64,000 nt of DNA from CAZGNZ01 sp964527215 (lineage in GTDB: Bacteria > Fidelibacterota > Marinisomatia > SCGC-AAA003-L08 > JACNLC01), in NCBI GenBank assembly GCA_964527215.1, contig CAZGNZ010000014.1, positions 1 through 64,000 of the forward strand. Direction: 5' to 3'. The notes beneath the pieces are model-generated. The model ran no database searches. It worked only from the letters and a program-made list of their open reading frames with translations, and was not told the origin of the DNA. Shown one piece after another: positions 26,780 to 35,167 of this stretch. The position numbers and the translations under genes were made by a program. Position 1 is the first letter of the stretch. Every line of letters starts with the position of its first letter.

Positions 26780-27263
26780 AGATAAACTCGTCCCGTCGAA
26801 AATCAAACGGGACTCGAACAACAACATCTCATTCGCACCATGAAACATCCAATCTCGACAGTCTGCTCTTCGCTCAGACTGACTGAAATTGTCCTGAATG
26901 CGCGATAACAAATGCACCCCTCTGTCTTTGCTCTGACGACTGACCGCTGACGACCCAACTGCTCCCTTGCAGGTAGTGATACTTGACAACTTACCTTCTT
27001 AACCAGTATACCGCACACTGCCTTCGTAGCCAGACTCAACCGATCAACTATTACACCATTATACCATTATACCATTTCACTAAGCCCCGAGATCACCCAT
27101 CCCAAACCCCCACCACTCCCGGGGAAATAGCGCATGGCAGGGGATTCAGGATGCAGCGATCCCAAGTCCCAAGGCGGTCATTCACCTGAGGTCATTCAAT
27201 CTTTTCGAGCACTCACCTGTATTTATACTATGCATTCTGAACCGCAGTCCGGACAGGAATCAA
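26656..27263 (+). repeat. Composite long repeat, copy B
   Basis: A tandem partner of 25774-26372, offset by 882 bp with only a handful of substitutions and one roughly 9-bp insertion in the CCATTATA run. It ends in the CTATGCAT / CCGCAGTCCGGACAG module; a degenerate third copy of that module lies at about 27404-27428. No gene is recognised in this stretch. Confidence 0.85.
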
Positions 27264-27460
27264 CAGAAACCTGCAACTCGAAATCAGAAATCGGGGCCGT
27301 TGCCGAATTCTGCCATTCAACCATTTCATCATTTCACCATTAACCCATTACCCAACTCAGCGCAAACTGCCAGAGAAATCTGCTCAACGACTCAACCGAT
27401 CATGTGTATTCTGAACCGCAGTCCGAACAGTGGTCGATGGAATACGGCAATCCGAAAACA

Positions 27461-27487
27461 AAAAGCCTGACTGTGACAGCCAGGCTT
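27461..27487 (-). terminator. Intrinsic terminator of ndk
   Basis: On the minus strand, AAGCCTGGCTGTC/ACAGTCAGGCTT folds into a stem built on AGCCTG/CAGGCT, followed by TTTTTG. It lies about 60 bp beyond the ndk stop. Confidence 0.85.
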
Positions 27488-27544
27488 TATAAAATCAAAT
27501 CAGTCCGATCAGTATCGGGAACCGGACATGTTGTGTTTCGGATG

Positions 27545-27973
27545 TCAGCCGTTGTTTGCCACCAGTTCAGAACCGGGGAAGAAATAACCGATTTCAATGG
27601 CGGCATTTTCGTCACTGTCTGCACCGTGAACGGCGTTTTCGCCCAGACTGGATGCATACATTTTCCGAATTGTGCCTTCGTCGGCGTTTTCCGGATTGGT
27701 TGCGCCAATGACTTTCCGCCATTCTTCAACAGCGTTTTCTTTTTCAAGGGCCAGCACCATGCATTTTCCGGAAGACATGAAAGTTGTCAGTTCATCAAAA
27801 AAACCCTTTCCCGTGTGGACGGCATAGAATCCCTCTGCCTGGATTTTGGTCATTCGGATCAGTTTCGCTCCCAGAATATTGAATCCTTCTTTAATAATCC
27901 GGTCCAGAATAAGTCCTGTGAACCCGTTTTTCACTGCATCCGGTTTGATGATAGCAAATGTGCGATTTCCCAT
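27545..27973 (-). CDS. ndk: Nucleoside-diphosphate kinase
   Basis: A 142-residue enzyme that transfers the gamma phosphate between NTPs and NDPs through a phosphohistidine, H116 in ENAVHGADS. The fold start (TFAIIKPDAVKNG), the Kpn-loop region and the substrate segment (IGATNPENADEGTIRKMYA) are all standard. Length is normal. AAAGGA precedes the ATG by 9 bases. It lies directly downstream of sucCD, about 80 bp from sucD, and shares their direction; co-transcription through its own terminator is likely. Confidence 0.97.
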   Translation of the reverse strand: MGNRTFAIIKPDAVKNGFTGLILDRIIKEGFNILGAKLIRMTKIQAEGFYAVHTGKGFFDELTTFMSSGKCMVLALEKENAVEEWRKVIGATNPENADEGTIRKMYASSLGENAVHGADSDENAAIEIGYFFPGSELVANNG

Positions 27974-28050
27974 TGATTGTGTCCTTTAATTGTGAATTGT
28001 GTGTATTACAGTTGTTGAACCGGTATCGGGTCCGGTGTAACCATATGCGC

Positions 28051-28926
28051 CTAAGACAGCAGTTCTGCCATTCGTTCGCCAATGACGGCGGGTGTTTCAC
28101 ATACCGTAATCCCGGCACCTTTCAGTGCCTGGATTTTTTCTGCGGCTGTCCCTTTTCCGCCAGATATGATTGCTCCGGCATGACCCATTCTGCGGCCCGG
28201 AGGAGCCGTTTGACCGGCAATGAAGGAAACCACCGGTTTCTTGAAGTTATTCTCCTTTATCCAGGCTGCGGCTTCTTCTTCAGCGCTGCCTCCGATTTCA
28301 CCAATCATGATCACGGCATCCGTATCATTGTCCTGATGGAACAGCGTCAGAAGATCAATAAACGTACTTCCGATAACCGGATCCCCGCCGATACCGATAC
28401 AGGTGGACTGACCGATTCCGCGAGTGGTCAGCTGATGGACTGCTTCATATGTCAGTGTACCGGACCGGGACATAACACCGACATTTCCGGGAATGTGGAT
28501 ATTGGCAGGCATGATGCCCAGTTTGCCGATTCCGGGAGTAATGACCCCGGGGCAGTTAGGACCCACCAGATGGGTTCCGGCCCGCTTTACTGCAGCTTTG
28601 ACGGGAACCATGTCACTGGCGGGAATGCCTTCTGTGATGCAGACAATCAGTTCAATGTCAGCCGACACTGCCTCCAGTATGGCATCTGCTGCAAATGCCG
28701 GCGGCACAAAGATGATGGTCGTATTGGCGCCGGTACTGTCCGCTGCCTGACAAACGGTGTCAAAAATCGGGATGCCGTTCTCATCTTTTGAAGAACCTTT
28801 CCCCGGGGTGACTCCCGCAACGATTTTTGTATTGTAATCAAGCATTTGTGTGGTGTGGAACGCACCTTCCTTACCCGTGATGCCCTGAACGATAACCTTT
28901 GAATCTGAATTCAGAAGAATACTCAT
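28051..28926 (-). CDS. sucD: Succinyl-CoA ligase, alpha subunit
   Basis: A 291-residue subunit carrying the catalytic histidine in RRMGHAGAIISGG. The CoA-binding Rossmann part (KVIVQGITGKEGAFHTTQM) is at the N-terminus. ATGA overlap with sucC (its ATG lies over the sucC stop) shows translational coupling and stoichiometric synthesis. It catalyses the reversible conversion of succinyl-CoA to succinate with substrate-level phosphorylation. Length and motifs are normal. Confidence 0.97.
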   Translation of the reverse strand: MSILLNSDSKVIVQGITGKEGAFHTTQMLDYNTKIVAGVTPGKGSSKDENGIPIFDTVCQAADSTGANTTIIFVPPAFAADAILEAVSADIELIVCITEGIPASDMVPVKAAVKRAGTHLVGPNCPGVITPGIGKLGIMPANIHIPGNVGVMSRSGTLTYEAVHQLTTRGIGQSTCIGIGGDPVIGSTFIDLLTLFHQDNDTDAVIMIGEIGGSAEEEAAAWIKENNFKKPVVSFIAGQTAPPGRRMGHAGAIISGGKGTAAEKIQALKGAGITVCETPAVIGERMAELLS

Positions 28927-30095
28927 GCCTGACCTCCTTTCGCCGCACCCACAACTTTGACAGCTGCATCTTCGAGGGATTCCGCAATGATGAAATCCAA
29001 TGGAGATTCCTCCAGCAGTTCCGCTGCTTCCGCCGCATTGGTTCCCTCCAGACGCACCACCACCGGTACATCCACCTGAACTTGACCCATTGCATCAATG
29101 ATGCCTTTTGCCACACGGTCACAGCGTACAATGCCGCCGAAAATATTCACCAGTAGTGCATGAACATTGGGATCAGACACGATGATCTTGAAACCCTGAG
29201 CCACCGTTTTTGAATTGGCGACCCCGCCCACATCCAGGAAATTAGCCGGCTCTCCGCCGTAATGCTTGATGATATCCATGGTGGCCATGGCCAGCCCTGC
29301 ACCATTGACCATGCACCCGACATTGCCGTCCAGCTTGATGTAATTCAGATGATACCGGCTGGCTTCAATTTCTGATTCAGCCTCTTCCGAAAGGTCCCTC
29401 AGTTCCAGGATCTCAGGATGACGATACAGGGCATTGTCATCAAAATTGATTTTTGAGTCCAGAGCCATTACCTGATCATCCTGTGTGACCACGAGGGGAT
29501 TAATTTCCATCAGGCTGCAGTCATATTTCTGAAATACATCCCACAAAGCGAGGAACGTTTTGATTGCGGACCTGACCTGAGCTCCGGCAAGACCCAGAGC
29601 AAAAGCCATTTTTTTTGCCTGATAGGGTTGGAGGCAGCCTCCGGGCTCAATCCATTCCTTGATAATTTTTTCAGGGGTTGCAGCAGCCACCTTCTCGATT
29701 TCCACTCCGCCTTCGGTGGAAACCATAAATACGAACTGCTCCCGGCTGCGGTCCAGAACGATGCCGGCATACAGCTCGCGGGCGATTTTTGTGGCTTTTT
29801 CAACCAGCAGACGCTGGACTTCCCTGCCGTCAGGACCGGTCTGGTGTGTTACCAGATTCATTCCCAGCAGGTCGTTGGCTGCATGAGCGGCAGACTCAGG
29901 ACCGCCAACAATTTTTACTCCGCCGCCTTTTCCCCGGCCGCCAGCGTGAATTTGAGCCTTAACCACCACATGTCCGCCCCCAAGCCTTTTGGCGGCAAAC
30001 ACGGCTTCTTCCACTGTGAAAGCAGGATACCCGTCCGGTACTGGCACACCGGCCTCCCTTAGGATATCCTTTCCCTGATATTCATGAATTTTCAT
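28923..30095 (-). CDS. sucC: Succinyl-CoA ligase, beta subunit
   Basis: A 390-residue ATP-grasp subunit: KIHEYQGKDILREAGVPVPDG at the N-terminus, the ATP-grasp segment VVVKAQIHAGGRGKGGGVK, the metal-ligand stretch MEINPLVV near 203, and the C-terminal nucleotide-loop GGIVRCDRVAKGIIDA. AGGA precedes the ATG. It is first gene of a sucC-sucD pair, followed by ndk. The nucleotide specificity (ADP or GDP) is not evident. Confidence 0.97.
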   Translation of the reverse strand: MKIHEYQGKDILREAGVPVPDGYPAFTVEEAVFAAKRLGGGHVVVKAQIHAGGRGKGGGVKIVGGPESAAHAANDLLGMNLVTHQTGPDGREVQRLLVEKATKIARELYAGIVLDRSREQFVFMVSTEGGVEIEKVAAATPEKIIKEWIEPGGCLQPYQAKKMAFALGLAGAQVRSAIKTFLALWDVFQKYDCSLMEINPLVVTQDDQVMALDSKINFDDNALYRHPEILELRDLSEEAESEIEASRYHLNYIKLDGNVGCMVNGAGLAMATMDIIKHYGGEPANFLDVGGVANSKTVAQGFKIIVSDPNVHALLVNIFGGIVRCDRVAKGIIDAMGQVQVDVPVVVRLEGTNAAEAAELLEESPLDFIIAESLEDAAVKVVGAAKGGQA

Positions 30096-30289
30096 AGTTA
30101 TTCCTGGTTTGAATGTTGGGGGTTGTCAGACCGGATCTGAGAATACAGGATGCGTAACGAGGAATGACAGCGGGTGCAGCATAAACAGGGTGAAAACAGG
30201 ATACCGGTCCTTCTTGTCATTTGAATTCTCCTGGCCTGATCTGCTTATTATTTTCGATACCGAAACATGGTCCGGCTGACAGATGTCCG

Positions 30290-31246
30290 TCAGTCTCTGG
30301 TAATAACGGTTCCTGCATTTCCATCCAGTGCATCTTCTACTTTATTAATAGATGTTATGACGACCTTTTCACCATGATGGGAAAGGAAATACAGTGCGGC
30401 CCTGATTTTCGGTGACATTGAGCCGCGCTGAAAATGGCCTTCGTCCAGAAACCGGCTGATCTCTGAAACGGTGGCGTGGCGGATGGGCATCTGATCCGGT
30501 TTTTTGAAATTCGTAAAAATATTATCGACATCCGTAATGATAAACATCTCCTGGGCTTTGATTACCCGGCCAAGCAGTGCCGCGGATTTATCCTTGTCAA
30601 TGACACCGTCCAGGCCGTCCAGCTGACCGTCCTCCATATTGTAGGCCGGAATTCCGCCTCCTCCGCCGGCAATGACAATCGTACCGAAGTCAACAAGATG
30701 TTTGATGGATTTACCGTTAAAAATATACAGCGGAAGGGGAGAGGGTACTACCCTGCGCCATTCACCGGGCTCCTGTTCACGGAGAGTCCAGCCGAAGTCT
30801 TTTTCAAATATCTCCGCCTGCTCTTTGCTGTATCGTCGCCCGATATATTTTGATGGATTGGCAATTGCGGGATCGGTCCGGTCCACCTTCATTTGCGAAA
30901 TAAACGTGACCACTTCCCGTTCGGAATTCACATTGTAGAGGGCGTTTTGAAGAGACTGCTGAATCATATATCCGATTGCGCCCTGGGTGTTTGCAACCAG
31001 AACGCCAAGCGGCAGCGGCGGAATCTCAGATGACGCCAGTTCATTGCGTCGGAGTTCGTCACCCACCTGCGGACCGTTACCGTGGGTGATGCAGATATTG
31101 TAGCCTTTCCGGACAAAGTGCATCACACCTTTCAAGCTTTTCCGTGTATGGGCAAACTGCTGTGAAATGGTGCCCGCTTCTCCTTTTGGGGATATGGCAT
31201 TCCCTCCCAGGGCAATGATGACAGTTTTCTGTGAATTATTGGTCAT
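30290..31246 (-). CDS. arcC: Carbamate kinase
   Basis: A 318-residue amino-acid-kinase-family enzyme that makes ATP from carbamoyl phosphate. The start GGNAISPKGEAGT, the glycine-rich FGTIVIAGGGGGIPAY and the K-containing DKDKSAALLGR are characteristic of carbamate kinase, and the C-terminus has MSPKIRAALYFL. It lies immediately upstream (transcription direction) of nothing else on its strand within 190 bp. The preceding gene (31326) has its own terminator, so the gene may be separately transcribed. Together with PruA and the cPGS-like gene it suggests an arginine/proline or purine-degradation route. Confidence 0.95.
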   Translation of the reverse strand: MTNNSQKTVIIALGGNAISPKGEAGTISQQFAHTRKSLKGVMHFVRKGYNICITHGNGPQVGDELRRNELASSEIPPLPLGVLVANTQGAIGYMIQQSLQNALYNVNSEREVVTFISQMKVDRTDPAIANPSKYIGRRYSKEQAEIFEKDFGWTLREQEPGEWRRVVPSPLPLYIFNGKSIKHLVDFGTIVIAGGGGGIPAYNMEDGQLDGLDGVIDKDKSAALLGRVIKAQEMFIITDVDNIFTNFKKPDQMPIRHATVSEISRFLDEGHFQRGSMSPKIRAALYFLSHHGEKVVITSINKVEDALDGNAGTVITRD

Positions 31247-31270
31247 ATTTCAGGATTTTTTATGGTTTAA

Positions 31271-31303
31271 AAAAGAAGAGTGGTGAGTCAGAACCCACCA
31301 CTC
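31271..31303 (-). terminator. Intrinsic terminator after the cPGS-like gene
   Basis: On the minus strand, an 8-bp stem (GAGTGGTG / CACCACTC, 31278-31303) is followed by TTCTTTTTT. It sits between the cPGS-like gene stop and the arcC start. Confidence 0.88.
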
Positions 31304-31325
31304 ATATATCACTGTTTTCAGAAAT

Positions 31326-32642
31326 TTATCTGGTGTAGTCTTTGAGCACGTCTTCCAGATTCGGATGTCCGATTTCCTGCAGATCATACGTTACCCGGAC
31401 ACTGGGGTGCTTGATGTCGGCGATTCGCCGCAAATCAATCGGTGTGCCGATGATGACCAGATCGCATTCGGTATCGTTAATCGTGGTTTCAAGATCTTTC
31501 ATCTGTTCTTCACCATAGCCCATTGCCGGCAGCAGGGTTCCGATTCCTTCATAATGTTCAAAGGTTTCCGTGAGTTTGCCAACGGTATAGGGTCTCGGAT
31601 CCACCAGTTCGCGTGCACCGTATTTGTCTGCAGCCACCACACCGGCGCCATACTGCATTTCACCGTGCGTCAGGGTTGGCCCGTCTTCCACGACCAGTAC
31701 TTTTTTATTCAGTATAAGGGCGGAATCTTCAACAGAGATGGGCGATGCGCCGTCTACCACGATGGCGTTTGGATTGATCCGGCGGATGGTTTCGCGGACT
31801 TCTTCAACATCCATGGCATCGGCGGTTTCGATCTTGTTGATAAGTACAATGTCCGCCAGACGCAGGTTGGTTTCACCTGGATAATATGTTTCTTCGTGAC
31901 CGGGCCGATGCGGATCCACAATGGTGATCAGAAGATCGGTCTGGTAAAATGACATATCATTGTTGCCGCCGTCCCAGAGGATGATGTCGGCTTCTTTTTC
32001 AGCTTCGCGCAGAATCGCCTCATAATCCACACCGGCGTAAATAATGGTTCCGGTGTTGATGTGCGGTTCGTATTCTTCCATTTCTTCAATGGTGCACTCA
32101 TGCTTTTTCAGATCACCCAGTTCGGCAAAACGCTGGACTTTCTGTTTCACGAGATCGCCGTATGGCATCGGATGCCGGATCGCGGCCACTTTCTTGCCCG
32201 CGTCTTTAAGAATCTGAGCCACTCTGCGTGTCACCTGACTTTTTCCGCACCCGGTACGGACAGCACAGATACCGATAACGGGTTTGGTGGATTTAACTGC
32301 CGTGCGCTTCATGCCCATCATGCGGAAATCCGCACCGGCGGCGTTAACCATTGCGCCCTTGTGCATAACAACTTCATGGGGGATATCGGAATATGAGAAA
32401 ACAACTTCATCGATATCATGTTTTGCAATCAAATCGAGCAGTTCGGTTTCATCATGGATAGGAATCCCATCGGGGTACAATTTACCTGCCAGCGCAGCGG
32501 GATATTTTCGGCCGTCAATATCCGGAATTTGCGTGGCTGTGAATGCAACGACGTCATACATGTCATTGTCGCGGTAGTAGGTATTGAAATTATGGAAATC
32601 GCGTCCGGCGGCTCCCATTATGATGGTTTTGATTTTTGCCAT
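31326..32642 (-). CDS. Cyclic 2,3-diphosphoglycerate synthetase-like P-loop GTPase
   Basis: A 438-residue protein of the cPGS-like family. The N-terminal Rossmann-like part (IIMGAAGRDFHNFN) is followed by a P-loop region, PVIGICAVRTGCGKSQVTRR, near residues 120-140. DEVVFSYSDIPHE and ILWDGGNNDMSFYQTDLLI are diagnostic. Archaeal cPGS makes cyclic 2,3-diphosphoglycerate; bacterial homologues have no proven role. It shares direction with PruA upstream and carbamate kinase downstream, a pairing I consider meaningful. It has its own terminator. AGGAG is about 15 bp from the ATG. Confidence 0.9.
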   Translation of the reverse strand: MAKIKTIIMGAAGRDFHNFNTYYRDNDMYDVVAFTATQIPDIDGRKYPAALAGKLYPDGIPIHDETELLDLIAKHDIDEVVFSYSDIPHEVVMHKGAMVNAAGADFRMMGMKRTAVKSTKPVIGICAVRTGCGKSQVTRRVAQILKDAGKKVAAIRHPMPYGDLVKQKVQRFAELGDLKKHECTIEEMEEYEPHINTGTIIYAGVDYEAILREAEKEADIILWDGGNNDMSFYQTDLLITIVDPHRPGHEETYYPGETNLRLADIVLINKIETADAMDVEEVRETIRRINPNAIVVDGASPISVEDSALILNKKVLVVEDGPTLTHGEMQYGAGVVAADKYGARELVDPRPYTVGKLTETFEHYEGIGTLLPAMGYGEEQMKDLETTINDTECDLVIIGTPIDLRRIADIKHPSVRVTYDLQEIGHPNLEDVLKDYTR

Positions 32643-32672
32643 AACTGACTGTTAACTCCTAATTAGGGGTTT

Positions 32673-34304
32673 TTAATCCGCTTCCATGAAGGGATACCGG
32701 TAATCCTTTGGCGGAATGAAATTTTCTTTAATGGTTCTCTGGGAAACCCAGCGAAGCAGATTTAGCGGGCTTCCGGCCTTATCATTCGTTCCCGATGCCC
32801 GGGAACCGCCGAAGGGCTGTTGACCGACAACAGCGCCGGTAGGTTTATCATTGATATAATAGTTTCCTGCAGCATTGATCAGAATTCGGTTTGCCAGATC
32901 AGTGGCAGCACGGTCTTTGGAGAATATCGCTCCGGTGAGAGCGTATGGGGAGGTCTGATCAACCAGACGGCATGCGTCTTCCCAGGAGTCGTCATACACA
33001 TAGATGGTCATAACCGGACCAAATATTTCTTCTTCCATCGATTTAAAATGAGGATCGGTCGTCACAATGGTGGTGGGTTCAATAAAATATCCTTTGGACT
33101 TATCGTACCCGCCGCCGGTGATAATTTCCGCGTCATCCGCTTTCTTGGCATAGTCAATATAGGATGTAATCGTGTTAAACGCACCCTCATCAATCACGGC
33201 ATTCATGAAATTGCCGAAATCATCCACGGACCCCATTTTGATGGTTGAAACGGTGTCCACGTATTGTTTTTTGAATTCCGCCCACATGGATTTCGGAATA
33301 TATGCCCGTGAGGCGGCTGAACATTTCTGTCCCTGGTATTCAAATGCACCGCGCACGACGCCGGTGACGACTTCATCCACATTTGCAGATTCGTGAATCA
33401 GGATGAAATCTTTTCCGCCGGTTTCGCCCACAATGCGGGGGTAGGTTTTATAGGATGATATGTTGGTACCGATGGTTTTCCACATGCCCTGAAAGACTTC
33501 AGTGGAACCGGTAAAATGAATGCCGGCAAGGTGTTCACTGGCCATCACCGGATTTCCGACCTGACCGCCTGAACCGGGGATGAAATTAATGACGCCGTCG
33601 GGCAGACCGGCTTCTTTGAACAGCTGCATAAGAAAGTAGGCAGAATATACTGCAGATGATGCAGGTTTCCACAGAACCACGTTGCCCATGAGGGCAGGAG
33701 AGGTGGGAAGATTGCCGGCAATGGATGTGAAATTGAAAGGCGTAACCGCAAACACAAAACCTTCCAGCGGCCGGTACTGGACCATATTCCACATTCCGTC
33801 TGGAGAATAAAGCGGCTGTTCTGTATAGATATCTTCCATGTAGTTGACGTTAAAATTGAAGAAATCGATCAGTTCACAGGCAGAGTCAATCTCAGCCTGA
33901 AAAGCATTTTTGCTCTGTGCCAGCATGGTTGCTGCATTCAGAAGATCCCGATAGGGACCAGCCAGCAGCACAGCCATCTTTTTATATATGGCTGCCCGGG
34001 AAGTCCATGGCATTTCACGCCACGCTTCAGCAGCTTCCATTGCAGCGTCGATGGCCATTTTCACTTCGTTTTCACCGGCTTTGTGATAGGTGGCCAGAAT
34101 ATGCTGATGATCATGGGGGATAACACAGGTACCGGTGCTGCCGGTTTTTATCTCTTTCCCGCCGATAATAACAGGAATCTCAAACTTCTGCGCTTTCAGC
34201 TCCAGAATTTTTGCTTTCAGTGATTCACGCTCAGGCGTGCCGGGGGCATAACTTAATATTGGCTCATTGGCAGCGGGAGGTGTTGTGATAATCGTGTTAT
34301 TCAT
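32673..34304 (-). CDS. pruA: L-glutamate gamma-semialdehyde dehydrogenase (1-pyrroline-5-carboxylate dehydrogenase)
   Basis: A 543-residue aldehyde dehydrogenase of the single-domain PruA type. It has the family features VTPFNFTSIAGNLPTSPAL, GETGGKDFILIHES, the catalytic cysteine in YQGQKCSAASRAY and NYYINDKPTGAVVGQQPFGG. It oxidises glutamate semialdehyde to glutamate with NAD. The ATG at 34304 is preceded by AGAGG at about 6 bases; a TTG just before it is not needed. It has no fused proline dehydrogenase domain, so PutA-like activity must come from another gene. Confidence 0.95.
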   Translation of the reverse strand: MNNTIITTPPAANEPILSYAPGTPERESLKAKILELKAQKFEIPVIIGGKEIKTGSTGTCVIPHDHQHILATYHKAGENEVKMAIDAAMEAAEAWREMPWTSRAAIYKKMAVLLAGPYRDLLNAATMLAQSKNAFQAEIDSACELIDFFNFNVNYMEDIYTEQPLYSPDGMWNMVQYRPLEGFVFAVTPFNFTSIAGNLPTSPALMGNVVLWKPASSAVYSAYFLMQLFKEAGLPDGVINFIPGSGGQVGNPVMASEHLAGIHFTGSTEVFQGMWKTIGTNISSYKTYPRIVGETGGKDFILIHESANVDEVVTGVVRGAFEYQGQKCSAASRAYIPKSMWAEFKKQYVDTVSTIKMGSVDDFGNFMNAVIDEGAFNTITSYIDYAKKADDAEIITGGGYDKSKGYFIEPTTIVTTDPHFKSMEEEIFGPVMTIYVYDDSWEDACRLVDQTSPYALTGAIFSKDRAATDLANRILINAAGNYYINDKPTGAVVGQQPFGGSRASGTNDKAGSPLNLLRWVSQRTIKENFIPPKDYRYPFMEAD

Positions 34305-34841
34305 CAATTCCTCTTATTCAAACAATTAAAATTCCGTTACAAATCGATCAAGAAATTTAGGGTGATTAAAAAACCTGGGACAAGGATTTCGGCTAGTAAT
34401 TTGGATATCGAAGTCAGAATATTACATAGAAATAACAATATATCATTTTAAGTTTGAAATCTGCATGGATCCCTGGGTTGTCCATAGGTTTGTATCTGTG
34501 ATCTGGTTTTTAATTATGCAGAATATTCATAATCAGTCAGTATGAATTGGATTTCAGGGTACGCCATCATCGGATCAATGCATGGCTGTGTGTTTCGACA
34601 GCAAATACGAATGATCATCTGAGTTGGATATTATGCAGCAGGCATGGCCGGAAAGGCTCTGTTTTGTTCTTCGGTTCAGCCTCAGTGCTGTCCAAAATGA
34701 ATTTGATGTGGTGTGAGGCCGATGAACCTGGCGTTGATCACGCATGGATTTCAGCCTCGTTTCAAACCTGTCCCCATATGGCCAACCTCGTGATTATGAT
34801 TTTATGTGAACAGGAGCATGATCCCTGGATCGATCATTTAT
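34305..34841. other. Intergenic, no gene recognised
   Basis: About 540 bp before the next repeat. The first part (34310-34540) is AT-rich and probably holds the pruA promoter. An open frame at about 34547-34972 runs into the R element, has no family resemblance and no ribosome binding site, and I do not call it. Confidence 0.5.
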
Positions 34842-35050
34842 TAGAATCTGCCGGTTGGCGGGTTTCAATCCGTCTCCTGACGGACAAGTGTAACAGGGTG
34901 CATTCCCCGCCGCTTGTTGAGAATCCGCCATTTAGTGGCAGCGAAACAGTTAATGACCCGATCGATAACTGATACCTCGTCCCGTCAGCTGACGGGCGGG
35001 GAAATTCATGAACATTATACTGGACAGTCGATGAGAACAAATATCGAGCG
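34842..35050 (+). repeat. R-family repeat joined to a family M core fragment
   Basis: An R element at 34842-35009 (ends GGGGAAATTCATG; palindromes TCCGTCTCCTGACGGA at 34869-34884 and CCCGTCAGCTGACGGG at 34981-34996). Immediately after it, 35016-35050 (TACTGGACAG then GAGAACAAATATCGAG) resembles the internal core of family M elements, so the two families abut here. Confidence 0.7.
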
Positions 35051-35167
35051 TCTCGGACGGAAGCGGTTCAGTTTGCCGATTTGGCGAATGACCGGAAAAT
35101 CACGGCTCGAATTGCGTAAATTTAACATCTTGTTTTAACGTGTATCGCCTAAAGAGGAGCTTTTGGT

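Noticed and set aside
25217..27263. CRISPR array interpretation of the tandem repeats
   Set aside because: Repeat unit is about 880 bp and not separated by uniform spacers; no cas genes in the window.
34547..34972. 141-codon plus-strand frame
   Set aside because: Runs into an R repeat, has cysteine/tryptophan-rich composition without any family, and no ribosome binding site.
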